This document shows, piece by piece, positions 1 to 10,447 of a stretch of DNA of 64,000 nt. Origin of the DNA: Polyporus tsugae. Its lineage: Eukaryota; Basidiomycota; Agaricomycetes; Polyporales; Polyporaceae. The notes under the pieces are model-generated. The model searched no databases, was not told where the DNA came from, and saw only the letters and a program-made list of their open reading frames with translations. The DNA lies in assembly GCA_024305745.1 (NCBI GenBank), contig JAHRBS010000008.1, forward strand, positions 1,178,001-1,242,000, written 5' to 3'. The translations under genes were made by a program, and so were the position numbers. How positions within the stretch are numbered: the stretch's first letter is position 1; the number at the start of each line of letters is the position of its first letter.

Positions 1-391
1 CGCACTTCATGAACTTGAGCGCGGCGCTGAACCCCCATGGCAACTTGAGCGACTTGTCGAAGATATTTCCGAACAGCAGTTCGTCCGCGCTGTAATCCTT
101 CAAGAACCTCCCTGTCCCGCCCGCCGCTCAGCCACCGCCGCCCCGCTCTCCGGAAACCAATGGCAATGGCGGAGACGCACCTTGGACCTGGATGCTCCAG
201 GTGACCCCGCTCCGCTTCTTGAAGTACTCGCTGTCACCGACTCTCCCCTCCGTGTCGGCGAAGCCCTTGATGTACACGGCGACCTCGCCCTCGAACGCGT
301 CCGACGTGATCTTAGTCGGCTGTCCCGAGTTCGCCCGGATTGGCACGAGCTGGTCGGGTGTCGGGCCTGCGAGAATCTGGAGGCGGGGCAT
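1..391 (-). CDS. DUF1769 family protein, 5' part only (runs off the window)
   Basis: The protein starts with ATG at 391 and opens MPRLQILAGPTPDQLVPI. This is followed by FEGEVAVYIKGF and GVTWSIQVQG, the N-terminal signature I associate with the fungal DUF1769 family. Exon 1 is 391-181. A GT-AG intron covers 180-112 (GTGCGTCT at the donor, ACAG at the acceptor) and splits the glycine codon of VQG. Exon 2 continues from 111 as GRFLKDYSADELLFGNIFD and KLPWGFSAALKFMK, in frame to the window edge, so the C-terminus is missing. The function of DUF1769 proteins is not established. The gene is divergent from the RING gene at 833. The family call is by motif; the exon join is seen directly. Confidence 0.8.
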
Positions 392-832
392 TGAATTTGT
401 CTTTGAAATTGAATATTAGAGCTGTGTGCGTAGTCTTGTGTGGCGCTGCGTGCAATATGTCGTCTTGCAGGGTAGATGCAAGTAGTCGTGAATGTGGGAG
501 AGGCGTAGGCCAGCTACGTTCGCAGGGAGTGTTTACGAATATACAGGGACGTGTGGGAAGAGGCGGTGTGTCACTGTGGGAGTACGCAGCATGTACTGTA
601 CTTAGACTGGATGTTGTTGTGCGTTGAGGGCTCGTCGGCATTTTCCGAGCGGGTATTAGGGAGGTGCTGCTGCTGCTTGCATTCCGTAGTTGCACTCGAC
701 ACCTCAGCATGCAAGCTGCGGCAGTTATTCCGCTTCAGCCGTGCTACAAAAGCACCACCTTCCCCTAGCAATGAAACACCGCTGTCCTTTCGACTTTCCA
801 GTACCCCTTCTACCCTGCTTTCACCCTCTACA
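392..832. other. Divergent intergenic region, no gene seen
   Basis: This stretch separates the start codons of the DUF1769 gene (minus) and the RING gene (plus), so it probably holds both promoters. I see no clear TATA box. The open frames present have no recognisable motif and overlap on both strands. Confidence 0.5.
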
Positions 833-2371
833 ATGAGCGTCGGCGTCAGATGTTTCCAATGCAAGACGGAACTCCAAGGGTCGGGGACAGGTCACCAACA
901 CGCCAGTATTACGGGGCACACCTGGCAGCCGGGCTACTATTGCACGGCCTGCGAAGCAATGTTTTTGAAACATAGCGACTGCGAGCAGCATATTGAGCAA
1001 GTCGGGGCTCACGGCAAGAGAGCCCCTACCAAGTCATTCAGCGCGTTCCCTCATCGGTCATCGTCCTCAAGCGCATCGGATCGACCGCCTCTCAAGCCGG
1101 TTGGACGCGTTCCTATTGTCGCGGCGCCGAAGCCGGGTGTATCGTCGTCCCGTGTGTCGCGATCGGAGACAGCGAGCAAGGTATGTCATCTTTCCCAACT
1201 TCACCAGAGATCTATCTTATATCCTAGACCAAGGACTGGTCGTCTCTAAATCTGCCCCAGTGTACCGTGTGTCAGCCGCCAGTGACTTTTTTGTCGAAGG
1301 AATTGCTGGAGGAGGTGAGTCTGAAATCTGACGGATGTTTTGCCTGCGATGAAACCCTCTGATGAACTTGTCGCCACCTCGACAGCATCTCGTGCGCTCG
1401 TCCACCTCCACAAACCGGTGCCGCAACCACCTCCACGAGCTCCAGAACCTGCAACACCATCATCACACCTCATCGTCAAGTGTGCATCCCAAATGTTCTG
1501 ACTGTAGCGCCGGGTTCCTAGAAGATCCTGAACGGGACACGGTGAGCTGCCAGTCCCCTGACTACGTAAATCCCATAGCGGGACACTGAAATTCTGCCAG
1601 CATAGAGCGCAATGTCCGCGTGCTGCGGCACCCGTCGCCGAGTCGACGCGGTGCACCAGTGCGCCACGATCGGGTCTAGATGGAGTTCCAGTTGCGTCCC
1701 CGTCTGCCGGGGAGTCGGGTACGACTCTTGAACCATCCGGACTCGAGGTCTCCTCTCTTCCTCCGAACCCAAGTGCGACGTTGAGCCACCACGACACGGA
1801 GTGCATGCGGTGTTCTTGTTCAGACCATCGTTGCATTGAACGCGCTCCATCCCTCTCGGGGACGGACGCCCAAGGGGACCCTGACACACATGAGCCTCCC
1901 ATCACCCAGGACCAAGATTCGGACTCGGATGTCGGTCTCCCTCAAGTCAACGTGGCTCTCCCGAAAGTAGACAAGGTGTGTTATTTCCATTCGCCCTTGC
2001 GCGTGGATGCTCTCGTCACTTACCTTTTACTATGCGACCCGTATCACCAGGGAGAATGCAAAGCGCTGTCAAGCGACGGGTTTCCTACTCCAACTACGAT
2101 CACGGTGACGCTACAAGGTGCACAGAGCACCGGCGCGAACCCACTGTCCTTCCATTGCAGGTCGTGTCTTGTGGATCCGTCCATAGATCCCGTCGCCACG
2201 TTATGTGGACATATCTTCTGCCGCCGGTACGACCCAAGAACGTCAACGCTGAGACGAAACTGATTTTGACTTTTATCTAGCTGCATCTTGCGAGAGTTTG
2301 CGACGAGGATGTGTTGCCCAGTCTGCCAAAGACCTTCCCTGATACGTTTGCATGGTGGGGTGCACTTTTAG
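833..2371 (+). CDS. Multi-zinc-finger RING protein, probable E3 ubiquitin ligase
   Basis: Five exons fit: 833-1180, 1228-1314, 1386-1541, 1601-2226 and 2281-2371, giving about 435 residues. The N-terminus has a paired-cysteine module (CFQC, then YYCTACEAMF and a His pair). It is followed by CTVCQPP and by KCSDCSAGF...HRAQC, the latter completed across an intron. The C-terminus is a C3HC4 RING: CRSC, CGHIFC, then CIL after the last intron, and CPVC. The protein ends eleven residues after the final cysteine. The intron inside the RING joins CRR to CIL in frame, which strongly supports the model. A further 75-nt in-frame intron at 1976-2050 (GTGTGT...CAG) is possible. The middle is Ser/Pro-rich. 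RING proteins of this layout usually transfer ubiquitin; the substrate is unknown. Confidence 0.78.
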
Positions 2372-3430
2372 CATGCGCAACGCTTCGCGTTGTGGTGCTC
2401 GCCCGTGTTCAAGAACAGGAACGAATTCGCGTGGGTTCGATACCAATACGCAGTATGGACGATCGAAGTAGCCTACCGTGCCGTTCATCATGACAGTTTG
2501 AGGACCAAGTGTCGCGTCGTTCGTCCTTTCTTTTACTTGTTAGGACAGGAAGCTGATTGGAAAGTTCATTCGCGGAATTGTGAGTACATACTAGCAGTAG
2601 GGCGTCTGTATGTCGTGCCAGCCGTACGTATAAGTATGCTGCATTGGAATTACTTAGAATCTACCAGGGACATGTGTTAATTATCCGGAATGACTCCCAT
2701 AGTACGTGAAGGAGGTCTAGCCCGGAACGAACGCCGCGGCGCACAAGGAACCAAATCGCAAACATCGTCTAAGAAACGACTGTCGGGACTCGGGTCTGCG
2801 CCGAGCGGCGCTCAGATTCGCACTGAGGTTGAGGCACTGCCAAGCAGAGCAGACAGTGACCCCATGAGTAAGGCTAGCACATCATGAAGAGGGTTGAGTA
2901 AGGATTCCGTAGTGACAACACCGATACCGTACTAGGCACTGACATGGTGGTGCACGCGCTGCGGCGGCGCTGCTCTCCGATATCTTTCTTGCGATCGGAC
3001 CATATCTTACGCCGGTACCTCTGTGGGCAGAGTATTTTCGATTGATTGTCTTCAAGACCCTGAGAGGATGATGGCATGGTGTTTCATAGGTTCCACAACG
3101 ATAGCAGTCCAGGAGATACTAGATGTATAGTCGGCGGCCCTGACGTTCAACTGTGCACATCGGTGTGGCAACCCACCATGCGGCTATGTTCATGTGAGGT
3201 CAACTCTCAGCTGCGGGGTTCCCTAGGCTGTATGATACTCAGCACCGTAGTTGGTGAAACAAGAGGACGCATTCCAAGAGCGAAAAGAAGGTTTGGAAAT
3301 TGATCGCAAAGATGAATCGTGATACGCTTATTTTTGTTGCCAGCGTGTGTGGCATTGATAAATGCTTCCCGGTTCTTCAGAAGAATAATCAGCAGTCGTC
3401 TCCAATTAGTCGTTTCGTCGACAACTCAAT
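2372..3430. other. About 1 kb without a supportable gene
   Basis: Only short open frames on both strands, without motifs, splice logic or family resemblance. It probably holds the 3' end of the RING gene and the promoter of the UstYa-like locus. Confidence 0.4.
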
Positions 3431-4139
3431 ATGGCTCCGTTCCACACCTTCACCTGGCGGGTGCTGTGCTACTACCTCTGCGCCGCCGCCATCGTCATAT
3501 GCGCTCTATGGTTCAACCTTCGAACATACTACACTATCAGAGCCGGCACAATGAGCCTGTCGGTTCGAGAATGGGATGAATTCGAACGTGACTTCAGCGA
3601 GTCCCTCCACATCCACCCCGCGACCGTCTTGATACGAGCCTGACCTTCGTTTTCCAGGTTACTTCGAGGATGACCACCCTCCTACACTCATCCCGCCTTC
3701 CCAGCACCCCCGCAACGTTGCGCTCATCACAGAGGAGACCGTTCACTACTTCCCCAACGCCTCACAGGACTGGGAGTCCATGCTGCCCACCGGGTCCGAA
3801 GGTTTCGTCCGCCTCGGGCCCAAGAAGAGGCTCTTTGGTGTCTCCATGTACCACCAGCTCCATTGCCTCGGCCGACTGCAACGGGCGACCACGCACAGCT
3901 AGGAGTCTCTCGGAAAGCTCCAGGTCAAGCACCTGCAACACTACCTCAACTACCTAAGACAGACGCTGCTATGCGCTACAAGCGTGCGCCTCGAGGCGCT
4001 GGAGGATGACCCGGCGGGCTCGGGTGGAAAGAAGACGGACGGCATGGGGCTGGAGCACAGGTGCAGGGATTGGACCCTGGTGAGGCGCGAAGTCGAAACG
4101 AACTTCGAGCACTGGAGTTGGGAGGACCCGTTGTCGTAA
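3431..4139 (+). pseudogene. UstYa-like (DUF3328) gene with an in-frame stop
   Basis: The product begins MAPFHTFTWRVLCYYLC with one hydrophobic segment (roughly residues 10-27). After a poorly defined intron ending at the CAG just before 3659 it continues YFEDDHPPTLIPP, ITEETVHYF, GFVRLGPKKRLFGVSMYHQLHC and HLQHYLNYLRQTLLC, ending near WSWEDPLS. This matches the next gene (VPEETVHYA, LYHQMHC, INYLRQAILC) and the DUF3328/UstYa oxidase family. A TAG at 3900-3902 interrupts the frame between the two histidine motifs, with no usable GT donor to splice it out. The second HxxHC motif reads HLQHY, so its cysteine is lost as well. I therefore call it a pseudogene, although a sequencing error at the TAG cannot be excluded. 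Confidence 0.7.
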
Positions 4140-4439
4140 GCTGCGGAGAAGCGTACTAGTATGTTGTAGGACTATCTTTATCCGCGTCTCACCTGAACGA
4201 TCCGGCCGTCACGGTCTCGGAAAGTGACATCTTCATGGACCGAGGACACCGGAACGGGTGCGTTGTGCAGACACTTCCGGTTGAATCAACCTGATTCCGT
4301 CATTAAGTCCGAGTACGTTTTGTGCCGCGGCGCGGGTCTTAGGATCGCTACTATGCCAATGAAGGAGGCGTGCGGAGTCAGCCTCTGTATAAATCTCTAT
4401 CGGAAGAAACGGAGAACGTACCAAGCGACGTCTACAGTC

Positions 4440-5093
4440 ATGCAAACTTTCTCGTACTTCCGTCCCGGTGTTCGACCCTTTTTCATCATCGCCGTTCTCC
4501 TCGGCGGTGTGGCGCTGTTTACGACGAGCATCCTCGCTGTCATTTGCAACCTGATGGGGATTCGTCGGATGGATTCTAACCCTGCGGAAAACACGTCGCG
4601 CGAGTACAGTCAGTCAGCTCTCTCCGATCACCTATTAGCCATGCTCACGCTGAAACGGGCAGGCTTCGTCGGCGAAGACTACCCAAGGTACTACCCCCTG
4701 GACGTCCGTGATGTCCTCCTCGTCCCCGAAGAAACGGTGCACTACGCGATCACAGGCCCAGATGCTGATGCAGAATGGCAGTCCGCATTTCCTCCGGGGG
4801 GAGGATTTGTGTGTTTGGGTCCGGAGAGAAGGCCGTTCGGGCTCGCGCTCTATCACCAGATGCACTGTCTGGACCGCATAAGGCGCGGAATTGGCAAGAA
4901 CGGATATAACCCGCATGTCCACCACTGCATCAATTACCTGCGGCAGGCGATCCTCTGCGAGGCGGACACCACAATTGAGCCGGGGGTACCTAACCTGGGA
5001 GACAAAGTGGTCAGAACGACGGTGCAGAGAACCTGTAGGGACTGGACACAGGTCTACGAAGCGGCAAAGGGGGCGTGTGAGGGACGGAATTGA
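4440..5093 (+). CDS. UstYa-like (DUF3328) membrane protein
   Basis: A single exon of 217 residues if started at 4440. The same frame is open upstream to an ATG at 4224. I prefer 4440 because it puts the membrane segment near the N-terminus (FFIIAVLLGGVALFTTSILAV, about residues 13-33), as usual in the family. Both histidine motifs are intact: YHQMHC and HVHHC, the latter followed by INYLRQAILC. EETVHYA and CRDWTQV are also family-typical. UstYa-type proteins are known in fungi to catalyse oxidative cyclisation or hydroxylation in ribosomally made peptide (RiPP) and other pathways. No kinase-like or P450 partner is visible in the window. The gene is a tandem paralogue of the dead copy upstream and lies about 250 bp before a tiny secreted-peptide gene on the same strand. 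Confidence 0.8.
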   Translation: MQTFSYFRPGVRPFFIIAVLLGGVALFTTSILAVICNLMGIRRMDSNPAENTSREYSQSALSDHLLAMLTLKRAGFVGEDYPRYYPLDVRDVLLVPEETVHYAITGPDADAEWQSAFPPGGGFVCLGPERRPFGLALYHQMHCLDRIRRGIGKNGYNPHVHHCINYLRQAILCEADTTIEPGVPNLGDKVVRTTVQRTCRDWTQVYEAAKGACEGRN

Positions 5094-5245
5094 GGCGGTG
5101 GTGAAGGAGGCAAGGCGCAGTAATTCAAGGATTGTTACTTACATTATCCCAAACCTTGGGCCGGTGTGAGACGGGTGATCCTGGGTTGGAAATAGCGTTG
5201 TCAGGCACTGCGGGGTAATGAACGACGTAAACACCGTGAAAGACC

Positions 5246-5251
5246 TATAAA
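5246..5251 (+). promoter_or_regulatory. TATA box candidate of the small secreted-peptide gene
   Basis: TATAAA lies about 95 bp upstream of the ATG at 5345, a plausible core-promoter distance. Support is position and sequence only. Confidence 0.45.
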
Positions 5252-5344
5252 CCCCCGACTCGAGGCACAACTGGAGGTCAGTTATTGTACAGAGCTCGTC
5301 CACATTTACAAAGCACAAACCCATTCGCGATCTATCCTGCCACT

Positions 5345-5580
5345 ATGCGAGGCCTCCTTGCTGTCATCTTTACAATCCCCCTCTTTGTCTTGGCAGCCTA
5401 CGGTGCAAAGCCTGTTGGTAAGTTTTACGTATAACGTTGTCTGTTGCACGATGCTCACCGGACGTGCCCTAGATGATAGCGAGTGGTGGTTCCCGAATCA
5501 AGGTACTTACATGTCTTGCCCAGAGTAGCAAGACACACGACTGACATATAGATACCAGATGCTGTGGTAAACACCACTGA
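5345..5580 (+). CDS. Small secreted peptide, 43 residues, three exons
   Basis: Exons 5345-5417, 5473-5502 and 5552-5580 join with canonical sites (GTAAGT...CTAG and GTACTT...ATAG), both introns in phase 1. The product starts MRGLLAVIFTIPLFVLAAYG, a clear signal peptide. About 20 residues remain, including DDSEWWFPNQ and DTRCCGKHH at the C-terminus. The middle exon is only 30 nt. The gene was found by reading splice sites, because no single frame is long enough to stand out. A TATAAA lies about 95 bp upstream. It follows two UstYa-like genes on the same strand. That placement makes a RiPP precursor or an effector-like peptide conceivable, but there are no Lys-Arg cleavage sites or repeated cores as in known UstYa-linked precursors. 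I recognise no homologue. Confidence 0.62.
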
Positions 5581-6731
5581 GACTACCTCCTCCGCTGTCA
5601 ATTGAGCGATCGAATTGGCCCCAGTTCTGGTGCGCTGATGGTGAGTCTGTGTGTCGAGACTTGGGCTCTACTCCAGGCTTACTTTGGAAACAAAGATATG
5701 ATCGCATGCGCTGGCAGTAGCACCGATAAACTTGGAGCGTTGACGATCAAAATCATGTACTGGTTATTTGGTCAATTGCATACACACTTGTTAGAAGTAG
5801 AAACCCTCACAAATAAAAGATGCCGTACGTGGTCGCAGTCAATACCTGCCAAGGGTGAGTGGCACCGCCAGCACCCCCACACGGACCTGGTACCGCGTAA
5901 TGTGCACAGTACTCTGCCTCCAACCGTTGCTAAATGCGAAGCATACCAGTTTGCGCAGAGTCTCAGGCCGACATCAGGAAGCCCAAGCGCTTCGCGACTT
6001 CTCCGGTTGGCGATTTTTGTGCTTACATCTTCGACTCAGAGTGAGCACTCAAGGCTTGACAGGCGCTGAGTTTTCTTCGCTGCGTCCGCAGTGTGGTGGT
6101 TATTTAGGATACAATTCCTGCAACTAGGGCGTTGTTTGAAGGCTGTAGGACACAGAAATCGCCGGAATTGCAAGGAGGCTCACCTTCATGGGATGGCGCT
6201 ACGGCAGGCGCACTGCGTGAGAGTCAGATATCCGGAGATAGAGGTACAGGAGATAAGGTTGACAGTGGGTAGAACTCGAAAGGGTGGGCGACGACCCAGC
6301 AGCTGCGTTCGTGTGATGGGAATGGCATAATGATAAGAATAGTGGGTGGTACAACTTTTAGTTTTTGCAGTACACGCTGGTAGCACCGAGGTTTAGCGCG
6401 CAATTACGTAAGGCGCTGACGTTCAACGTTGACGCTGACCACCATCAACATGGAACTCGAACACTTTCTCCTCTACATCCATCCGCAGCGGGCAGGAAAC
6501 TCTATCTATGCCGTGTCAGTTTTCTTCCGGCCATCATGGACTCAGTTCATACGTTTTCTGGATACTGCATACAGCAATTGTTCATGTACGTATCTCGGGC
6601 CCGACACCTGAGCTTCCTCTACTTCTGACAATGCAATCCACAGCCTCGTATTGGTTTATCCTGAACCCCGTCCTCGACACCGATGCCGGTTCGGCCGCTA
6701 AGTAGTGTGTAATGTGAGCTGATCCGTCGTA
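5581..6731. other. About 1.1 kb without a supportable gene
   Basis: Several open frames of 60-150 codons occur on both strands, but none has a domain, signal peptide or consistent splice structure. Confidence 0.4.
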
Positions 6732-7583
6732 TTACCTCAGAAACCGGAAGAAGAGTAACTGACTTTTGCTGGTAAGCCCCTTGAGTGGGATTTTTACCAT
6801 GCAGTCTTCCTCGCCACAGTGCAACTCGAGGCGAACGCGCGAGCTCGAAGGACAGTGAAAAGGACGCGACATGCTATCCTTCCCAGGTACGAAGGCCAGT
6901 CTATCGAGAAACGTTCTGTCCTGACTGCCGCCTGGCTTGCTGCTAGGGAGCATATAGACGTCCACGCTTCGGCCTTGACCCAGATGCTCTGTGCTGGAAC
7001 TGTGGACGATGAACGTGCAGTTTTCGAGACCATAGTCCGGTACGTATGCCTCTACAGCTGTGCGGATCTGTGGGTACACAAGACTCGTCAGTCCGCCCAC
7101 ATCGGCATGGTACCGCTAAAAGCTTACCGGTCCTCCGAAGGCCAGCGTCGCTTCGTCTTCAGGCGCATGCACATGCCTCAGCGTTGCCCGTGTCCCTTCG
7201 CGTGCGTCATACGTGGAAAACATGTCTGGGTACGTCCCGCGACTGAGACATCGAGATGGGTCGCGGGCGACGCGCTCGAGCCCGATGTACACGTTGGGAT
7301 ATTCGAGCGGCGGTGAGGTCGTGGCAGCCGAGCCGCCATAGCGCGAGGACAACGTGGCCCATGTAGAGAGGAAAGTTAGATTCGCCGCAGATATCACTAG
7401 CGAGAGGACACTCGACAGCACGAGGGCTTTCCATGCTGTGGACTCAGAAAGCCATGATGGTTTGGCCCGGGTAGTGGGGCCGGTTGAATGCCATCCACTG
7501 TCCTCGAGAGTCAGTAACTGGACGTTTTCTGACTCTGAGGCTTGTGGGGAGGCAAGCAGGCGGGAGTATTCGGGGGAAGGCAT
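6732..7583 (-). CDS. Single-pass membrane protein, unknown function
   Basis: Two exons: 7583-7128 and 7067-6732 (GTAAGC donor, CACAG acceptor, phase 0), about 263 residues. After roughly 50 polar residues there is one membrane segment (ALVLSSVLSLVISAANLTFL), then EYPNVYIGLERV, RATLRHVHAPEDE and, after the intron, YGLENCTFIVH. The layout (short cytosolic N-terminus, one membrane helix, extracellular domain with a few cysteines) and the YPNVYIGLE motif recall an uncharacterised Agaricomycete membrane-protein family. No function can be assigned. The 3' end may contain another short intron, so the last 30 residues are uncertain. Confidence 0.6.
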
Positions 7584-8323
7584 TCTGTAAACTGAAAGGA
7601 GTCAGGTGGGAGCATCTTAGTACTCGCGCTTTCGAGCTCTCGAGGAGCTGTCATGACAAATAGCTGCGGTTGTCTGCGGGGTCTCTGCGGAGGAGACACG
7701 GGTTGATGTTGCACCCGGAGACGCGAGGCGGCCACCGATCTTCGTCCCTGCACCCAATCTAACATTGCTAGTCCTTCGCAGCCGCGCCAGAGCCACGAGG
7801 CTTGCCACTTGACATAAGTGGAAGACAGCTTCTTCGCGCTGAATCCCACTACCAAGTCGCTAGCTTCGTCCCATAGAAAACGGTTCCCAAGTCAGTTGGT
7901 CCGATCCATGATCGGGTCTTCCCAACCCAATCGGTCTCTGCGGCTAAGCAGTGTCTACGGTAGCTTGGCTGCGCTCTTCCCATTCGAATATCGCAAATGT
8001 TGAACGCTCAGTGCGAAGCCTCGGAGAGATGGAATCCTCGTGAATCCATCTCTGGTCGTAGCTGATAGCCCTTCCTGATGTTGGGAAAACCAATCCAGAT
8101 GTTTATTCTTGTAGTCGAGCACTGCATCTTCACCCTATCGGATGTTGAAGCAGTGATTGTAGCAACCTGAGAGTTCCGTCAGATACAGCTTGAATCCTGC
8201 GAACAGGTGGTTCGATGTCGATGGCACGAAACGGCTCATCATCTTTATGCTCCGGGATATAATGGTGACTGACGTGCTATACCCCACTCAGGCTTGATAT
8301 TCGTCTCATTGACCTCGGGCTGA
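7584..8323. other. Intergenic, no gene seen
   Basis: Lies between the divergently transcribed single-pass membrane protein gene and the 7TM gene and probably holds both promoters. Open frames here have no motif support. Confidence 0.4.
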
Positions 8324-9587
8324 ATGTCTTCGGATCTCGAGTACACGCGTTTGAGCTACGCAGGCGACCTCGTCGTTAGCGTGACCTTCGGTGCGTCTCT
8401 GACGTTTTATTTGTGGCATGCGCCATTGACTCGATTTCCCTGCAGGAATGTATGTCATTCTGGCGGTCATATGCATTCACTTCTTGCTCCGACGTCGCAG
8501 CACTGCTTTATCTCATCGCGTTATATTTTGGTACACTGTCACCATGCTCCTCACAGGGACCATTTGGTTCGTCTGTGGTGCATGGTACAGCGAGCTCGAG
8601 CTCTTAGAGCTCCCCAGCGATATCGGGCAGTTTAGTAACGCGGATGTGCTCTACACTCGATTGGGATTGATCAAGAAGATGTTCTACACCATCAACATCT
8701 TCCTCGCTGATAGCCTACTGGTGCGTACCTCGAATGAAGCTTTCCCGCAACACACGTCCTTAGTTGCTTGCTGAGCAACAGGCCTATCGCGTTTTCATCG
8801 TTTGGGGACGGTCTATACCGATCGTTGTGGTCCCCGCGATTGTCTGGTTGGGAGTTGTCGGTGAGTCGCCTTCCCCCCTTCTCCACATCAACAGCACATT
8901 CAAGTCCGCACCGCACTGCAGCCACTGGCTTCGCTACGCTGGTGCTCACCTCACGACCTCAGGCGAACTTCCAAGCCTCATATGTCATCAACATCGAAAT
9001 CGCATTCTTCTGTCTGTCCGTGTCCCTCAACATCCTATGCACCGTGCTCATCGCCGGGCGACTCTTGCTCCACCAACGGGACGTCAGGCAGCTGGGGTTC
9101 ACCAGCTCGCGGACGTACACGTCCATCGTCGTCGTCATCGCGGAGTCCGCGGCGTTGTATTCGGTATTCGGCATCGTCTCCATCCCGCTCGAGGTGCTGC
9201 AAACGCCTGTCCAGTTCCCGTTCAACTCTCTCATCGGGACCCTCACGGTACGCTTTTTCCATAGACCAACCATCTAGACTGTTTCGAGGTCCGAGGGGGT
9301 TCACGTCGCATCGCGTCTCTTGCCAGTTGATTTCCCCGAGCCTGATCATCTTGCGTATGGCCCTCGAATCGACGGCACATCCGACGACAGGTAAGGCGGC
9401 GATGACGCTCCAATGGCGAGGGCTTGACGGGTCTATTGCGGCCCCACTGTCGTTTACCGCCCGGACCAGCACACCGCCGCCGCCCAACTCCAATGCGTAC
9501 AACTCTCAAGCCTCCTCGTGTGTGATTGACATCGGCGAAGGATACTCATCGGAACGATTGGTGCAAAACGGGGAGGCGATGGCTTAG
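8324..9587 (+). CDS. Seven-transmembrane fungal protein, receptor-like
   Basis: Five exons fit in frame: 8324-8390, 8446-8720, 8782-8860, 8922-9247 and 9327-9587, giving 335 residues. Hydrophobic segments include MYVILAVICIHFLL, FWYTVTMLLTGTIWFV, SIPIVVVPAIVWLGVV, INIEIAFFCLSVSLNILC, TSIVVVIAESAALYSVFG and a last one around SPSLIILRMA, followed by a hydrophilic Ser/Pro-rich cytoplasmic tail. AYRVFIVWGR between helices is typical of a large Agaricomycete family of seven-helix proteins that look GPCR-like but have no known ligand. It lacks the features I would expect of a Ste3 pheromone receptor. The second-last acceptor was chosen at 8921 because it alone keeps the helix reading frame. Confidence 0.72.
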
Positions 9588-10447
9588 GTGTGGCGTACCG
9601 TACCGTATTGAATGACCGTGGTCTTGCAATTGTGTATGTATATATATTGTAAGTTATAAGGAAACCTTACTTCATCTGCAATAGCGCATAGAACTGGCCA
9701 ACGCTTTTAAGGTGCCGTAACGCTAATCGTCCGCTTCAACTCCAACTCAGCCAGCATCGCGCTGACCTGAGGCTCCCTGTCCTCCACTCGGCTCGCTCCG
9801 TCTCCTTGCCTTCCGTCCTTGCTTGGATATCATCGTCGTAGCCTTCCCATGGATATTGCCTCCCCTTAGAATATTCTTTTCCAAGTTCAAGACGTAGGTC
9901 ATACGTGCAGAGGCCACTCAATCGCGTATCGTTGTGGAATGCCGGTGCACTGGCAAGCTTACCTCCTGAGTCGGCGGATGCCAATCATCTTCCGGAAACG
10001 GCATGTCCACCTGGCAGCGCCATGGAGGTCGTTATCTCAACTTCAGGTATACAGTGAACTGAGCTGAGCTGTCTCATAGCATCGAGTTGACTCGTCGCCA
10101 TGTTTGACATTGTGCTGTGCAAGGACATACGGTGCTGCTGCGTAGAGTGCATGCACGAGTGAAGGAGAGTGGACTCTGCACGGAGGACATGCTCGTCGTC
10201 CAACTCTATCTGAACAAAAAGGATAGAATGAGTTCCAACGGTACATCTTGTAACTGAAGCGATGCGATGCGAATTCTGAGATGGCTCTGAGTGATGTGCG
10301 ATCCAACTCGGGGTCAAAACCTAGTCCACATACTTGATAGCATTACCTGCAGAGTACACCTCCCCATGGTGAGGCGAAGAAGAATAAGGTCTGGGAAGTC
10401 CTGGATGAGGATGGCACCGTATTCTTGCCCTACGTGGTGGCCTATGC
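9588..10447. other. Intergenic region with a gene relic
   Basis: Holds the 3' flank of the 7TM gene and, near 9735-9830, a decayed copy of part of the TPR gene downstream (listed separately). Nothing else is supportable. Confidence 0.4.
9735..9830 (-). pseudogene. Relic of an internal piece of the Mgr3-like TPR gene
   Basis: On the minus strand this stretch resembles the TPR gene around 11115-11190. EGKETERAE here matches EGKGKERAE there, and in another frame the segment reads MLAELEL, the same words as in the intact gene. The shift of frame between the two words and the diverged flanks mark it as a non-functional duplicate fragment. The similarity was seen by eye at both DNA and protein level. 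Confidence 0.5.

Noticed and set aside
8324..9587. 7TM gene as a Ste3-type mating pheromone receptor
   Set aside because: No Ste3 signature, and no CaaX pheromone precursor or homeodomain gene nearby.
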